64,000 bases of DNA from Chamaecrista fasciculata (taxonomy: Eukaryota > Streptophyta > Magnoliopsida > Fabales > Fabaceae): positions 69,723 to 133,722 of the forward strand of contig QANZ01029578.1 of assembly GCA_003254925.1 (NCBI GenBank), in the 5' to 3' direction. The first letter of the stretch is position 1. Every line of letters starts with the position of its first letter. The notes beneath the pieces were generated by a model. It was not told the DNA's origin, searched no databases, and saw only the letters and a list, made by a program, of their open reading frames with translations. Below, in pieces: positions 46,676-59,608 of the stretch. Both the position numbers and the translations under genes were made by a program.

Positions 46676-46739
46676 CAAGTATCTACCAATATGAGATTTT
46701 GGTATTCAAATACAAATCCTTATGGATTNAAAAAAAAAA

Positions 46740-47400
46740 AAAAAAAAAAAAGTGGCCTGACACCTTTGAATTTGATCAAAAATCCATTTTGGTGATACCT
46801 CTAACGTTTGAAACCCAAATATGATTAAATTGGGTATATGTTAAATTTGATGAGTTCTTTCTTTGCTCAGTTGAAATCATCAGCAAACAAAATCAAATCG
46901 AACTTACAAACGAATTCTTTCTTTGTCTAGTTAAGACCACTGGCAAACGAGGTGAAATAGTACTCTGAATGTTAATATTGATGTTTTGACCAAATTTACT
47001 TTCTAAGTACTATTTACGAATGGTCCAACTAGATAGAGAAAAAACTCATCAACAATAATTTGTAACTTTGATTTCATTGCATTCAAACTTGAAACGAGAT
47101 AGAAATGACCAAATTTATTAAACAAGTGGCGCCCGATTTCATGTCCGATTCGATCTCGTTTGACAATAACTTCAACTAGTCAAAAAAGTAACTCATCAAA
47201 TTTAACTTGTAGTTCTAATTAAATTACATTTGAGTTTGAAAACGAGAGAGAATGACCATATTCAATAGTTAGGGATAAAAAACAAAACGTTTTGGAAATA
47301 TTAAAGACCAAAATAGAACAAAAATTTTGAAGACCAAAACAGAACTTAAAGTAAACATTAGGGACCAAAATAGCTTTTTGACCTTTTGATTTTCACCCCA
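46740..47400. repeat. Worn inverted-repeat element
   Basis: After the poly-A and N at 46729, words such as 'tttggtgatacctctaacgt' on the left face 'gggaccaaaatagctttt' on the right. Repeated 'gtttgctgat/agtctagttaag' words occur in both orientations. It is non-coding. Confidence 0.5.
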
Positions 47401-47627
47401 TGCGCTTGCCAACAGAGCTTCATGTCATGGGTCCTTCTGCCTTCTTGGTTCTTGTTGGAATGCGCATTTTCTTTATTAAGCCTTGTTGGCTGAATTTTTT
47501 CCCAAAACACCAAACGTCGCCGTTTCCTTCTGTCTCATTTTTGGTCCAGAGCAAAGCTTGGAATTAAGAAGGAAACATTTAAAATGAGTTTTAACTTTTA
47601 AGCTATTAAGCAGGGTACTTTAAAAAT

Positions 47628-48151
47628 AGGTTAAAGGTCATCTTGGTCTTAAATGTATGTCTTAATATTTATTTTAGTTCATTATGTTTCAAAATATTCA
47701 AATTGATCCTAAATGTTGACAAAATGTTTCATTTTGGTCCCAAATTATTGAATATGACTCGTTTAAAGTTCAAAGGTAACGAGTTTAGAGCTACGTATTG
47801 TTTTCAAATAGTACTTTCTCAATACAGTTGAGGCCGTTAGCAAACAAAGTCAAATCGGTCCTAAAAGTAGACTATTCGTTTCATGGTCAAACAAACAAAG
47901 TTGATCATATATCTCTCGTTTCAAATTCGAATGCGACGAATTCAGGGCTACGAATTCTTTTTAACAAATCCATTGAACTTGAAATGAGAGACGAGAGAAA
48001 TATAACCAAATTCAATAGTTTGGGACCGAAATGAAAATTTTTACCAATATTTAAGACCAAAATGAAATACTTTACCGATATTTAGGAGTAATTTGAATAT
48101 TTTGAAACATAAATGACCAAAATAAATATTGAAGCATTACTAACATGACCC
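47628..48151. mobile_element. Inverted-repeat element, uninterrupted relative of 30611-32044
   Basis: The left arm AAAGGTCATCTTGGTCTTAA faces the right arm (inverse AAAGGGTCATGTTAGTAATG), and the pair AATATTTATTTTAGTTCAT / AATATTTATTTTGGTCATT continues the match. TTTAAAAAT flanks both sides (47619-47627 and 48152-48160), a possible 9-bp duplication, though of low complexity. Confidence 0.7.
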
Positions 48152-48309
48152 TTTAAAAATTCTCATACTTGTATTTGTATAAAATGAGAGTGAAATCGAG
48201 GAATAAACGGGTCAAGAAAAAGAGGAAGAAATGTGGGTGGAGAGAGAGAGTGAAGAAAACCTTCCATCTTGGAAGATGAAGATTTGTGAAAATGTGAGCC
48301 GTGAGCCCG

Positions 48310-48490
48310 TGACTCTCGCATAGAGTGGATCCTTTGCAGTGTATATTTTCTGCAGTGTAGAGAGAGAATGAAAGAGTTAGAGAGAGAAATGTGGGTCCCA
48401 CTAATTTTCTATCTCTTCAACTATTTCTTTCTCTCTCAAAATTGTATGAAAATGCACCAAAATAAGACCGTAGAGGATCCAAGTCCGACT
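48310..48490. repeat. GGATCC-ended MITE-like hairpin
   Basis: The left part has GTGGATCCTTTGCAGTGTA, and the right part has CCGTAGAGGATCCAAGTCC, with GAGAGAGAA facing TTCTCTCTC inside. It resembles the 26385-26567 element and the pair at 60278/61441. Ends are approximate. Confidence 0.5.
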
Positions 48491-48619
48491 CTTGCATTCC
48501 TTTTTGTTTTCCTGCATGTTTTGCTTCATTTGATTTGGTTACTCTCGCATCCCATTTGGGTTTTGTTCTGTTAAGAATCTAAACCAAAAAGCAGTTTCAA
48601 ATCAGAATGGGACCCCCCA

Positions 48620-49235
48620 TTTATCTGCTATGCTCCACAAGTTCTTGAAGAGCAAGAACAAAGCTGGAACTACCAAATACTCCAAGTATACAGAGAAATC
48701 AGATGTATACAGTTTTGGAATGCTTTGCTTTGAGCTCTTAAATGGTAAAGTCCCTTTTGATGGTAGTCATCTTCAAGGGGACAAAACAAGCAGACATATA
48801 CAAGAGCAGGAGAGAGACCAGTTTTCCCATTTAGTGTACCAAAATATATTGCAAACTTGACTAAGAAATGTTGGCATGCTGACCCAAATCAAGGACCAAG
48901 CTTCTCTTCCATCTGCAGAATTCTTCGTTACACAAAACGATATCTTGCAATGAATTCTGATTGTGATGTGGAGTCAGTGTTCTTGAGAATATTCTCTTCT
49001 TGGGGAAGTTTTGATCCATCACCAATATCAAAAATTCCATTTCAAATGTTTGAGAAAGAAAAGATAAGTTTTGGCATTAAAGGAGAGTTCTGAAAGCCAT
49101 CAAACAACTGAAAGGAAGTCCTTAGTTGGATTTGATCGTATTAACAGGAAGCCTTCATTGGCCAAGAAAATGGATGAGAGGCATCAAACAACCAGGTTAT
49201 CCTTTGACTATACTATTGATTCTTGTTGATATCTA
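48620..49235 (+). pseudogene. Broken C-terminal fragment of a plant protein kinase
   Basis: Residues recognisable across shifting frames run from YAPQVLEEQEQ (activation-segment end, APE read as APQ) through KYTEKSDVYSFGMLCFELLN (subdomain IX) and GKVPFDGSHLQGDK to LTKKCWHADPNQGPSFSSIC (subdomain XI, with the conserved Arg of NQRP replaced by Gly). A C-terminal tail (ILRYTKRYLAMNS, then DPSPISKIPFQMF) follows. At least two frameshifts separate the pieces, and the catalytic N-lobe, HRD and DFG are absent. The wording matches the plant kinases with an N-terminal DUF1221 domain. No introns are evident, so it could be a retrocopy or a single-exon relic. It is flanked by inverted-repeat elements on both sides. 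Confidence 0.82.
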
Positions 49236-49277
49236 TGAAGTTGTTAGATAGTTTAGGTAACTATTTAATGGTCAATG

Positions 49278-49843
49278 TGCATTTTTAGTCTCGTATCGTT
49301 TGTTCAGGTTTCAATTTGGTCCCATATCTTTTTTATTGCACTTTTGGCTCCATATCTTTTGCCCGGGTCTCAATTTGGTCCTGCATCTTTTTTTTTTTTT
49401 NTATATATATACAATTATTTTTTTTCAGATTTCTCAAACTATTTAGTTTTTAGGTCAAAGTGCATTTTTGGTTCCATAACTTTTGCTCACGTCTCAATTT
49501 GGTCTCAACTTTTTTTGTTGCACTTTTGGTCCCATATATTTTGGTCAGGTTGTAGAATTGGTCTCATATCTTTGCAAAAAGTTTCACCGCCAGTCCCATT
49601 TGATCCAAATATATGAGACCAATTATGCACCTGGCTCAAAGATATGAGATCGATTCTACAACTTGACTAAAAGATATAGAGCAAATTATGTAGCATGAAC
49701 CAAAGATATGGGACCAAAAGTGTAACACAGGACCAAATCTGCAACTTGAGCAAAAGATATGGGACCAAAAGTACAACAAAAAAGTTATGGGACCAAATTG
49801 AGACTTTACCAAAAGTTAAGAGACCAAAAGTGCACTTTGACCT
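49278..49843. repeat. Inverted-repeat element of the 'ggtcccatatctttt' family
   Basis: The left arm GGTCAATGTGCATTTTTAG faces the right arm CCAAAAGTGCACTTTGACC. Several tandem phrases of the same text lie in each arm. A second arm start (aggtcaaagtgcatttttgg) at about 49452 suggests two nested or overlapping copies. A single N lies at 49401 after a T run. Confidence 0.65.
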
Positions 49844-49849
49844 AATTTT

Positions 49850-52800
49850 TATAAATTTTAGTTATTCTAATTTCTATCTTTTCAAAAAAAATATTTTTTT
49901 ATTAATCTTAAAAAATATTACATTTTCCACCAAAAAGGTATTGGATTATATAAATAATAACTGTATATAAGTTAATTTTTTCTATTAAATAATTATAGGC
50001 TAATGATTAAATTGTATGAATGGTCGAGATTGTACCATATTACTTTAGACAAAAGGAATCCGTGAATTAGGATACAAAAAGGAATTGAGTTCCACCCAAC
50101 CTTCCATGATCTTTTCCTCAGCTTATGGTAAATTCAAAACTAAATACTCATTAAATAAAAATAAGATTTAAACTTAGAAATGAGATCTATTCATCAAATA
50201 CTCAAATTAATTGATTAGTCCATTTATTACTCGAATGCCGATACTATTTAGAAAAACTTTGTCTTTGAGCTCTATCCATCAATTTTATGAACTCGTCAAT
50301 TTCCTCTGTCTGCTCCAACGCCTTTCTCATCGAACTACTTCATTGTCTCCTTCATCCTTTTTAGTATCACAAAAAGCATATTTGATTTGATTTCCAGGTT
50401 AATCAAGGTATTAATTCAAAGCTATTTGGATATTTATGTGATTAAATTACTAATGCTTCGATTTCTTACATTCAATGTCGTCTTTATGTAATTATTGTTA
50501 AGTGGAATTGGTATAATTAATTGATATTTCGACGACTTAAGGGTACAATCTTTTTCTATCGTTTGATTATTCAAACTGATATCATAAATGTTCGTATTCT
50601 CACGTGAGTACTCTAATCCCATAATTTGGGACCAAAATGAAACAAAAAAAATATTTTGAAGATCAAAATTAAACAAAAAATAGTTTGAAGACCAAAACGA
50701 AACAAAAATTAGTTTGAAGACTAAAACGAAAGAAAAATTAGTTTGAGGACCAAAATAATCCCATAATTTGGGGACCAAAACAGAACAAAAAATAACTTAA
50801 GGACTAAAGTGAAACCAACCTGATAGTTTGAAAACCATAATGATCATTTAATTTTAAAATTGTTACAAAAAAAATAATTTTAGGCTACTCAAGCACAAAC
50901 CATGGGCTCAGACTTGGCTCATTGTATTAGGTATAATTTTATTTGGGCTTCTTAAATTCAAGCCCATTTACATAAAAGCTTATAGACTTGATTTTAAGTA
51001 GCTTAAACTTAGTCCATGAACAGGTCTAATCACACCAATAATTGGAACATAGATTTGCAGGTTATATATTATCAAAATATTGATGGGTGTAATTGGGGAA
51101 AACAAAAAAAATAAGAAATTGTCCAAGATGGGTTCATATAAGAACAATTGTTGATAATGTTTCTCCAAAGTTGAATAAGCAGTTTCTTTGTATGTGTATG
51201 ACGCACAGTTATTGTATTTGATAATAGTCAATAGTCAATTACTAGAAGGAAATGGAGTACAATGGCAATGGATGCATGAATTGAAAATCTGAAACTTCAA
51301 TTGGACTCAGGTGGTTTGAGGAGACAGATTTATGCTTATTTCATCAAGAATGAGCAAGTGTGAGCCATCACTCAAAAGTAAGATTGTGTCATATGTGCTA
51401 GAATCTAATGAAAGTGCTTGGAAAAAGTGCAGAGAAAGAGCTGATTTCATTGAATAAAAGTTTTTGTAACTATTAGTGGTTACTTTGTACTCTCACTATA
51501 TATATACTCATGAAATAAGCTTATTGAGACCCTTCTAGTTCGTAGGGCCATATATGAATTTACAGTTGTCTGATCGGCTAAGAATTATTGGAAAGAGGTT
51601 TGTAGTAGAGATAGAAAATTGTGACCAAATTAGAAAAAATACAATCATTTCTCAGCTACCACCATCCAACAACTACATTGTTGTTTATTATTTTGTGTCA
51701 TTATAAGGATTGTTACTTTGTTTTTACTTTTCAAGTAATTATTAATACTGTGTTGCTTTATCTGCTAATGCATCCTAGATTCTGTTCACTACTAACTTCA
51801 CTACTTGAAAATTGGGCGGAAGGATGCCTTCAAAATTAAACAATATGTTGTCAATGGTTTGATTCACTTGGTCACCTTCCGCTCATGATTGATTGGTTAT
51901 CTATAAATATTCGAGGAGATATCTCTTTGTTTCCTTTCATATCCTTCAAGTTTAAGCATGTTTGGGGATGAATTTCATTGTATTTTATTTCATTTACAAT
52001 TTTAGGTGTTGTTAAGATATAAAATTATTTAAATAATTATATAATAATAAAAATAGATACGGAGATATTATTGAAATAAGAGTAAATTCATAATTTAACT
52101 TTGAAAAAATCACTAAATTAACAACAATTCAATCTCTAAAAGATTGAAAAATCTTTNTGTATAAACTAAAGATATCTATCGTCGAAAACATCGACTAGTC
52201 CCTCCATCGCGGATCCTTTACTTAAAGATAAAAGACTGGCCACGTAATATTTTATATGCTCACATGTGAAATTCGAATTCCTACCACTTGGTTAAGGGAC
52301 CAAATAAAAAACCACTAGATCACTCTCATGAGGTTAATTCATTTTTCCCTTTTATTTCTACCTTATGTACTTTCAACATAAATTCTCAGCAATTTGAAGA
52401 GATTAGTTTCAATCACTTGCCTCGAAAGCAAAAACTGCAAATCCACCACTCGCAGGTTCAATCCTCGGTCTTCGACCATCAAAATAAAGGGACCACTCTT
52501 TCTATCTATTAAATTAATTACATACTTATTTAAATAATTTTATATTATCTAATTAAATAATTTCACATCTCAATAAGAGAAAACACTATATAACCCTTTG
52601 AGTTGCGACCAACAGTACTAACATTGATGCTAGTTTATAATTTGGTCGTCCTCTTCTAAATGACTCAAATTATGAATTCAATTACTTTATCATAATTCAT
52701 AAATCATATTTTCAACCATAGTTTCCTATTCTCGAAACCCACCTCAGGATTCTCTAGTTCCCTTAAACGTTGCTATAGTACGATATAAAAATAAGCACAA

Positions 52801-53031
52801 GCAAAAGAAAATGAAACCGTAACAGATTTGAAAGAGTAACAATAATAGATGATGTTAACAGATAAGCCAATATATATCATCATGAGTCAATACTCTAGTT
52901 CTCTAATCTTAACCTGAAGCTAACAGATTAATACTACTACTTGTATAGTACTTCTATATATCGTCCACAAAAACCAATAATAACTACAAACATCGAGTGC
53001 CAGAACAATTTAGGACCAGTAGATTTCAAGT
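49850..53031. other. Intergenic DNA, no gene seen
   Basis: The stretch 50625-50830 is a short tandem array of 'gaccaaaacgaaacaaaaa' words. 52078-52157 is a truncated copy of the 46065-46330 family ending at an N. The rest is AT-rich with only short frames lacking any family resemblance. The last few hundred bases before 53032 should include the SR45a 3' untranslated region. Confidence 0.5.
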
Positions 53032-56000
53032 TCAGGGAGACACAGACCTAGGAGTAACAGACCTTGATACTGATCTTGAACTTGCACTCACACTTGGACT
53101 TTTGGAATAGCTTTGATCGCTAACAGGCGTGTGCCCACGTTTTGAAGATCCAACACTCCTTTTACTTCTAGGTCGTGGAGAGATGCTGCGAGAATAGCTC
53201 CTGCGAGAACTCCTCCTGGGTGGTGGGGAAACACTTGGAGAGTATCTTCTCCTTGAGCTCCTCCGCCGCACGGGAGAGACACTTGGTGTGTATCTCTTCC
53301 TTGAACTCCTTGGCCGGGGTGACACACTCCGAGAAATGGACCTATAACGGTGCCTTCTGTAGTAGCGATCATCAGGAGAGTATGATCTGTCACGCCTACT
53401 AACAGGTGACCTGCTGTATGGTGATGGAGACCTAGAGTATGCCCTGTGACGATAATCAGGAGAAAAGGATCTGCGACGTTCATAGGGAGAATATGATCTG
53501 TATCGATCATCGGGAGAATAGGATCTGCGCCGACCACGGTAAGGGGAGTAGGACCTCCTCTTTCGGCTGTGAGGAGAATAGGACCTGCGCCGGCTGTGGT
53601 GAGGAGAAATCGATCTACTCCTACTACGATCTGAGGAATATGGTGACCGACTATAACTTCTTCGATAAGGAGAATAGCTAGGTGAGCGACGAGGAGAGGA
53701 ACTTGGAGTATGAGTGCGGCGACGCGCTGCATAGAAAATACATAGAAATGGTAAAATATTAGATTTGAAAGAGCATGTAAAAATAGCCTTTCACTGACAA
53801 ATAAGAACCAAACTATCACTTACCACGAACAGTCCTCAACCCAAGATATCTCCCAGGTGTCGGAGTTCGACCCCGACGCCTTCTAGCCTGCAACAATTGC
53901 AAATAACAGCATGAGGCTAAGGAACAACCAATTCCTAGAACCACAATTCCTAATTTAAAGATATATCAATATTGAAACTAGCAGTTAGAAAAATAATTGT
54001 GAGTAGATGAATCATGAAACATGAAATCAAAAGACATAATTGCAAGAAGAGAGAAATGCAGGGCATACAACCCCAATGGTCTGATACTTGTTGATGTTTG
54101 ATTTGTATGTTTAGTTGAGGTTTGAGTGTTTGATGAAGAGCTGCTACACACAGCTAACCTGCTGCCACAGAAACTCACATGGAAAGAGGCAAAAAGCTTT
54201 CAAATCTCAAAAAGAACTAAGAGCAACTCATCCATATATCTTCTATGCATAATCAGGGAAGTTGAAACAACAATAAACAAAAAGGGTAATAATCTCAGTC
54301 CAAAAACAAATTTCTGTCCAAAGCGTATACCTTCTCTACTGTGATGACCCGCCCTTCAAGCACAGATCGATTGAGATACTTTACGCATCGATCAGCATCC
54401 TCAAGATTATCCATGGTCACAAATCCAAACCCCCGTGATTCTCTTGTCCATGGATCAACAACTAGATGAACATCAATCACCTAGAAAAAATCACAAAGGT
54501 AAAAATCCAGATAGAATACAAATGGTATAAAAATACCCGAACATTTGTCAAACTAAAAGCAGATAATGTACAAGAAAATGAACATACTTTTCCCTCTGTT
54601 GCAAAATGCTTCTCCAGTTCTCTCTTGGTAATCCGAGGTGACAAGCCTGTCACATACAAATTGTTACCAGGATTCTCTGCCTCCCTTGATGGGCTCCTAC
54701 ATCAGATAATAACAATAAAGGCAAGATAAGACATTTTAATTAAGAAAACTATGAAGAAACAAAATGTTCACAAAGTTGAAATCTCAGAGAGAGATTACCT
54801 TGACAGGCTCCTAGATCTGGATCTTGACCTTGACAGAGACCTGGAGACAGATCTTTCATAACGCTTGTGTGGAGAAGGTGATCGAGAGTACCTGTGCAAC
54901 AGAGAAGGAGCACTAATAAGGGAAAATGCTTGTCAACCAAATTAATGGTAAAAGTACAACTTCATAAGGTAATCTAACCTGGATCTTCGGGAATAGGACA
55001 TCTGCAAAAAAAAAAATCAGACCGCATGGCAATGTAAGTACTTAAACAATGGCCAATTAATAGACAATGACAATGGTACAATAACATAAACTACTATACT
55101 CAAATAAGAAGCTTGCAAACATATCAAGGAAATTTATGGGGAGAACTTCCATTGAACACAATAAATAAACTATATTTGGCTCTCTTATCAACAGAACAGA
55201 TAGAAAGAAGGCACCGCTTTCAGATAATCAATTAACATACCTACTTGAACCATCAAAAACATTATCAATTAACCTTACCAAAGTTTTCCACTAACAAAAC
55301 TTTAACAATAAACATTAAAACAGAAAAACAATTTTCACTTAGCCACACCAAATCTAGGTTTCAGTGTCACTATTAATCCTTTTAACTGAAACATATAATT
55401 ACAGGATTACAGTTTCTTCGTGAATCATGATACAAATAATACAACATCAATTCCACAGAATTTCAAACTATCCTTTCTTTTTCTCCCTTCTGACAACTCT
55501 TCTTTTTCAAGGTCCAATTTTTTTAATGCAATATTGACATCTAAACCTATGTTAATAAACCTATCACTTCCGGTATCATAAATAAATCCACACAATAATA
55601 CCACAACAAATCCACAAAATCCCTAAAATCCCTGTCGATCATTTATCTCTTTGGAATCTCAAACCCAAAACGAATACAATACTGGGTTCAATTATCCGAA
55701 GTCTTAGTTCCACCCATTTCCGAAAACTGAATACAAATAAGCCAACCGAATTCAAATACCCACCGAGATTTACAAATGACAAATTAACCCAAAACGAATA
55801 CAATACTGGATTCAATTATTCGAAGTCTTAGTTCCACCAAATTCTAAACACTGTATACAAATAACACAACCGAATTCAAATACCCACCGAAATTTACAAA
55901 TCACAAATTAACCACCACCTCCGCTGAAAACAACAAAATAAAAGAAATCTCAACTTTCAAAAACCCAATACAAATGTCGCCACAAAACACAAAAAAATCA

Positions 56001-56104
56001 CAGCCAGACAGACAAATACAATTCCCACCAACCGAAAAATTAATCAGTAACACCATCAACATCACACAGCCCACGAATGAACGAATTCGAATCTTACTTA
56101 CCAT
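53032..56104 (-). CDS. SR45a: Serine/arginine-rich splicing factor SR45a (Tra2-like)
   Basis: RRM-type RNA-binding protein between two RS domains; in plants SR45a promotes splice-site choice and is stress-responsive. Exons: 54979-55001 (ATG, MSYSRRSR), 54799-54891 (N-terminal RS repeats), 54588-54696, 54331-54480, 53824-53887 and 53032-53726. They join in frame into 377 residues, close to the Arabidopsis protein. The RRM spans exons 54588-54480: RNP2 is NLYVTGL, RNP1 is RGFGFVTM. The linker RRRRGRTPTPGRYLGLRT is the Tra2-like signature after the RRM. The long last exon encodes RS repeats (RRRSYSP, DDRYRSYSP) ending SVTPRSVSP. An upstream exon ends with ATG at 56102-56104 directly before GTAAGT; splicing would give ATG-ATG, so translation could begin there with one extra Met. 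All introns are GT-AG and no lesion is seen. Confidence 0.95.
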
Positions 56105-56230
56105 AGCAACAGTTGATGAGAGTCGAAATTTCGGTTCGCTATCAACGAAAAATTTGGCACAAGCTCTCGATGTTCGCGGAAAAAACTTCGTTTGGAAGAG
56201 AAACGAAGAATGATAAAGGTTTGTTTATAC

Positions 56231-56275
56231 TTTATATATATAGGAAAATTATACGAGAGAAGCTTCTGGAGAAGC
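56231..56275 (-). promoter_or_regulatory. SR45a core promoter: TATA box and heat-shock-element-like site
   Basis: On the minus strand TATATATAAA (plus 56231-56240) is well placed as a TATA box, with a leader of under 140 bases to the exon-1 ATG. Just upstream, plus 56259-56271 reads GAAgcTTCtgGAG, two perfect and one imperfect nGAAn modules of a heat-shock element. SR45a is known to be heat- and light-stress induced in Arabidopsis, which makes the site plausible; the link here is inference. Confidence 0.55.
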
Positions 56276-56280
56276 GGACG

Positions 56281-57285
56281 CTAAAATAGTTTTAAATCTG
56301 ATTGAATTAAGTGCCAGATACTGCAAAAGTAAATAAAGTTCGGTTTTGTGCGATTCGTACTTTAAGCAATCAAAAGACGCCACGTGGTGTAACGTCGTTA
56401 AGTCTTAATAGCCTTTTTTCTCTTCGCGTGAATAACGGAACGTTGAATATTTGACGGGGCTTTAATTTGTGGTTCTAGTTTTTTTTTTAAAAAAATAATC
56501 ATGTAAATAACTGCTAGATGGGAAAAATAAATTAGTTGGATTAAATATGTCCAACGAAAACTTTATTTTTTAAGAGAAATTTAATTTTAATAAAAATTTT
56601 AAAATGTTATTCCAATAAAATTATGCTTGATGTGATAAAGTTTGATATTTCATATGTCAACATCCTGTTAAAGTAATTATTTATGGACTAATCACCTATT
56701 TTCCCGTCACTCTTATGAGGTACCGCCAATATATCACAATATCCCAAGTAACATAATATTTCGAGATTCACGAGCTCAACTTTCTATAAATCTCAGACCC
56801 TTCACTCACTCTCTCAACCGACTTCCTTAAAATCTCTCTCTGTAAATACTTCTTTGAACACTCAAAAAAAGGTTAGAAATTTTTCTCTTTACTCTTTTCT
56901 CTCATCATCTTCTAATTTTACCATCAGAGTGGATTTGCAGGATTAACATAGAAAAATATGAAAGGAGAAAAATATTTTTATCTCCATAATTTAACATTTG
57001 ATGAACATGGAACTCAAAAACTTTTGAAATATGAAATTCTCTTCTTGAAATCGTCTAACAATTCCTATAATCATTTCTAATACTCCTACTCCCCTTTTGC
57101 TCACTTAGTTTTTGGTAACACCTTTGAAAGTTTTTAGATTAAATAAAGTTTCTATTTCAATAATGTAAAAAAATAAGTGAGCAAACTTTGGTAACACCTA
57201 TAAGTGCATAAGTTTCAACTTTTAAATAGGGAGAAGTGGAGAGATTTTTTTAATAAAATTTAATTTTTATAATTTTTATTTTATT
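56281..57285. other. Intergenic DNA upstream of SR45a
   Basis: No gene. The first few hundred bases may hold further SR45a control sequence. The word 'tggtaacacct' occurs twice (about 57113 and 57190), and AT-rich repeats follow. Confidence 0.45.
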
Positions 57286-57301
57286 TTAATTGTAATTTTT
57301 T

Positions 57302-57495
57302 TTAAGTAAAAGTTCAGGTGAGTTAGGCCCCGGGGGCTCACCAAGGTCAGGGCAGGCCTCAAGGCTCTATGAGCGCTTACAGAGGTACTTACAGATCGCC
57401 TACCAACAAGGTCCTCACATCGGCAGAGGGATTCGAACTCACGACCTTGTAGGTTATGAGTTGACTTCTTACCAACTAGGGCAACCTTTGTTAGC
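57302..57495 (-). mobile_element. tRNA-derived SINE
   Basis: A perfect 16-bp target duplication, TTAATTGTAATTTTTT, lies at 57286-57301 and 57496-57511. On the minus strand the element begins with a tRNA-like head: GGTTGCCCTAGTTGGTAAGA resembles an A box and GTGAGTTCGAATCCCTC a B box, at about the spacing of an internal RNA polymerase III promoter. A non-tRNA body (GGCCTGCCCTGACCTTGGTG) and a short 3' tail follow. It is about 194 bp and non-coding. The family was not identified by name. Confidence 0.9.
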
Positions 57496-57511
57496 TTAAT
57501 TGTAATTTTTT

Positions 57512-59608
57512 AATTTAAAGTTGTGTAAAGTTATTTATAATCTCATTCATTGTTTTCTATTTTTCATTATATACAGTTAGCCAATTTTCATGACCCATGT
57601 GTTTTTTTATAATTTTTAATTAAATTATTTTTTACGTCAAAAATATATAATAATATAAGAAAAATAATTTTTTAATTTTAATAATGATAAGTTAAAATCA
57701 AATAAAGAATGTTGTATTAATCTATATCATATAACATCTTTTAAATATTTTATTTATTGAATCTCAAATTTTCATGTATTTTTAAATTAGTTTGTATTAT
57801 TTATATTTTATTAATATATTTGATAGATCATAGATTCCATAATATATTTATTTATAATAAAAAAAATATTTAAAACATTATTATAAATATCATTATAATT
57901 ATAATAAATTATTATTATTTAAATATACATATATTATATTATTTTTATAAAAATAAATATATACTTGATATTTTTATTTTATATTTATATAATATTAATT
58001 ATATATTTTATTTAACATGTAAATTATATAATTATCTTATTAAAAAAATTTTGACCCCCTCTCAATACATTCTAACTTCGTCCCAACTCCTTCGTCTCCA
58101 CCTAATCTATATATATGATTACAGGAAAACCTCTTTATTTCTATACTAATTAATTCCTTTTAATAAATTAATGATATATTTGATTTTTTTTTAATTTGAA
58201 TTTCTTTTCCTATTAATTTTACATTACATGTCATTAGTCAAATCGAATATATCGTTAATATTTAAGTAATGTAAGAGAAAATGAATTGAGCAAAAAAAAT
58301 ATAACAGAAAAATATAAAACTGACCGAAACATGAAACATTGAGGACAAAATTAATCACAAAAAAACAATGAAGACGAAATTAACAATTGTTGTAAAGTTT
58401 GAAGACTAAAATAATACTTTTGCCTAACTAAAATTATAATGTTCTCCTCCTACCCACCTTACCTTAACCCACATGCACCCTTCCTAAACTTGATGTTTAT
58501 AGGTCCTAATCTTCCTAAAGCAAGACTATGATATGTTTGTTGTGTCTAAGCCCAATATTGCACTTTTATAGAATTTTGCCCAATCACAACTTATAAAGCT
58601 CTGTGTGACCCTGATAAAAAGAATTCAAAGTTTTGGACAATGCATGAATGGTAAAATCCCTTGAGTACTTGGAGAAATAAATTGATTGATATCATCATCA
58701 CCCATAATATACATGGGAACGTGATCTCCAAACCTCTTCAATTTCTTCTTTGTTCACAACTCAAAAGTCTTACTACCTATCAACACCCCATTTGGGTATA
58801 AAATCAAATAATTATGATCTTTGAAGATTGGAATATGCTATTAAATCAAATATGAAACAATTTTTTGCGAGTATGAGATATTATTTATGTTAGTTAAATA
58901 ATTATGATCCTCACAAATTAGTTAATTGTACGGTACACATCTATCGAATCACTTTTAGAAGAATTTATTCCCATTGAATTAGTAATGGATGACCATAATA
59001 TATTGAGTCATTTCAGATATATCAATTAGGATAATCAACAAGTCATCAACCAGATCCTCCAACAAAAAAAGCAACCCAAGACTCAATCCAAATGATAAAA
59101 GAAGAGATAAAAGGCCTTAACCGGAGAAGACCATTTCCAAGAATCTCCTGACCGTAATGATGATTATCGTGAAGCAACCATGTGATCTTTGGATAATGTG
59201 AGGACAACTTAAACAAGCAGAGAAAAATCCAAACATGTCACCATCACATAACCTATTTACAAAAGCTATGAATCACTTTTACAACATTCTAAAAGTCACA
59301 TGTGACTCTGCTATTCTGATGCATGTTGTTGACAATCAGATACATTTTTACTTTATTAGCAATTATTATACTTTTTCTTTTTATGTGTAATTCCTTTTAA
59401 ATTTGTCAGGTGTATTATTTAAGTTTATCGAGTACATTTTTTACTTTTTAGCTATATGTGCCTATGTGGTTATTGTATTATAGTTGGGTTTACCTATAAA
59501 ACCCGTGTCATTCTTCAATTGTAACGAGCAAATTTAATTTTCCTCTTCTATAATGTTTCATAAGTTCTCTCATTTATGGCTCTCTAATTCATTTCTCTTG
59601 TTCTTCTT
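57512..59608. other. Very AT-rich intergenic DNA, no gene seen
   Basis: The stretch 57560-57640 resembles the inside of the 4505-5022 element, so a relative may lie here, split by the SINE. 58195-58430 carries the 'gaggacaaaattaa' words of the 26724-27078 family. Nothing else is recognisable. Confidence 0.45.

Noticed and set aside
53088-53819. A 243-residue frame on the minus strand
   Set aside because: It is an alternative frame of the SR45a RS exon, whose low complexity keeps other frames open.
57420-57495. Functional tRNA gene on the minus strand
   Set aside because: Only A-box and B-box-like parts are present; the segment is followed by a non-tRNA body and bounded by target duplications, so it is a SINE head.
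59040-59230. Gag-like reading in a Lys/Gln-rich stretch
   Set aside because: Too short, and with no recognisable motif to support any family.
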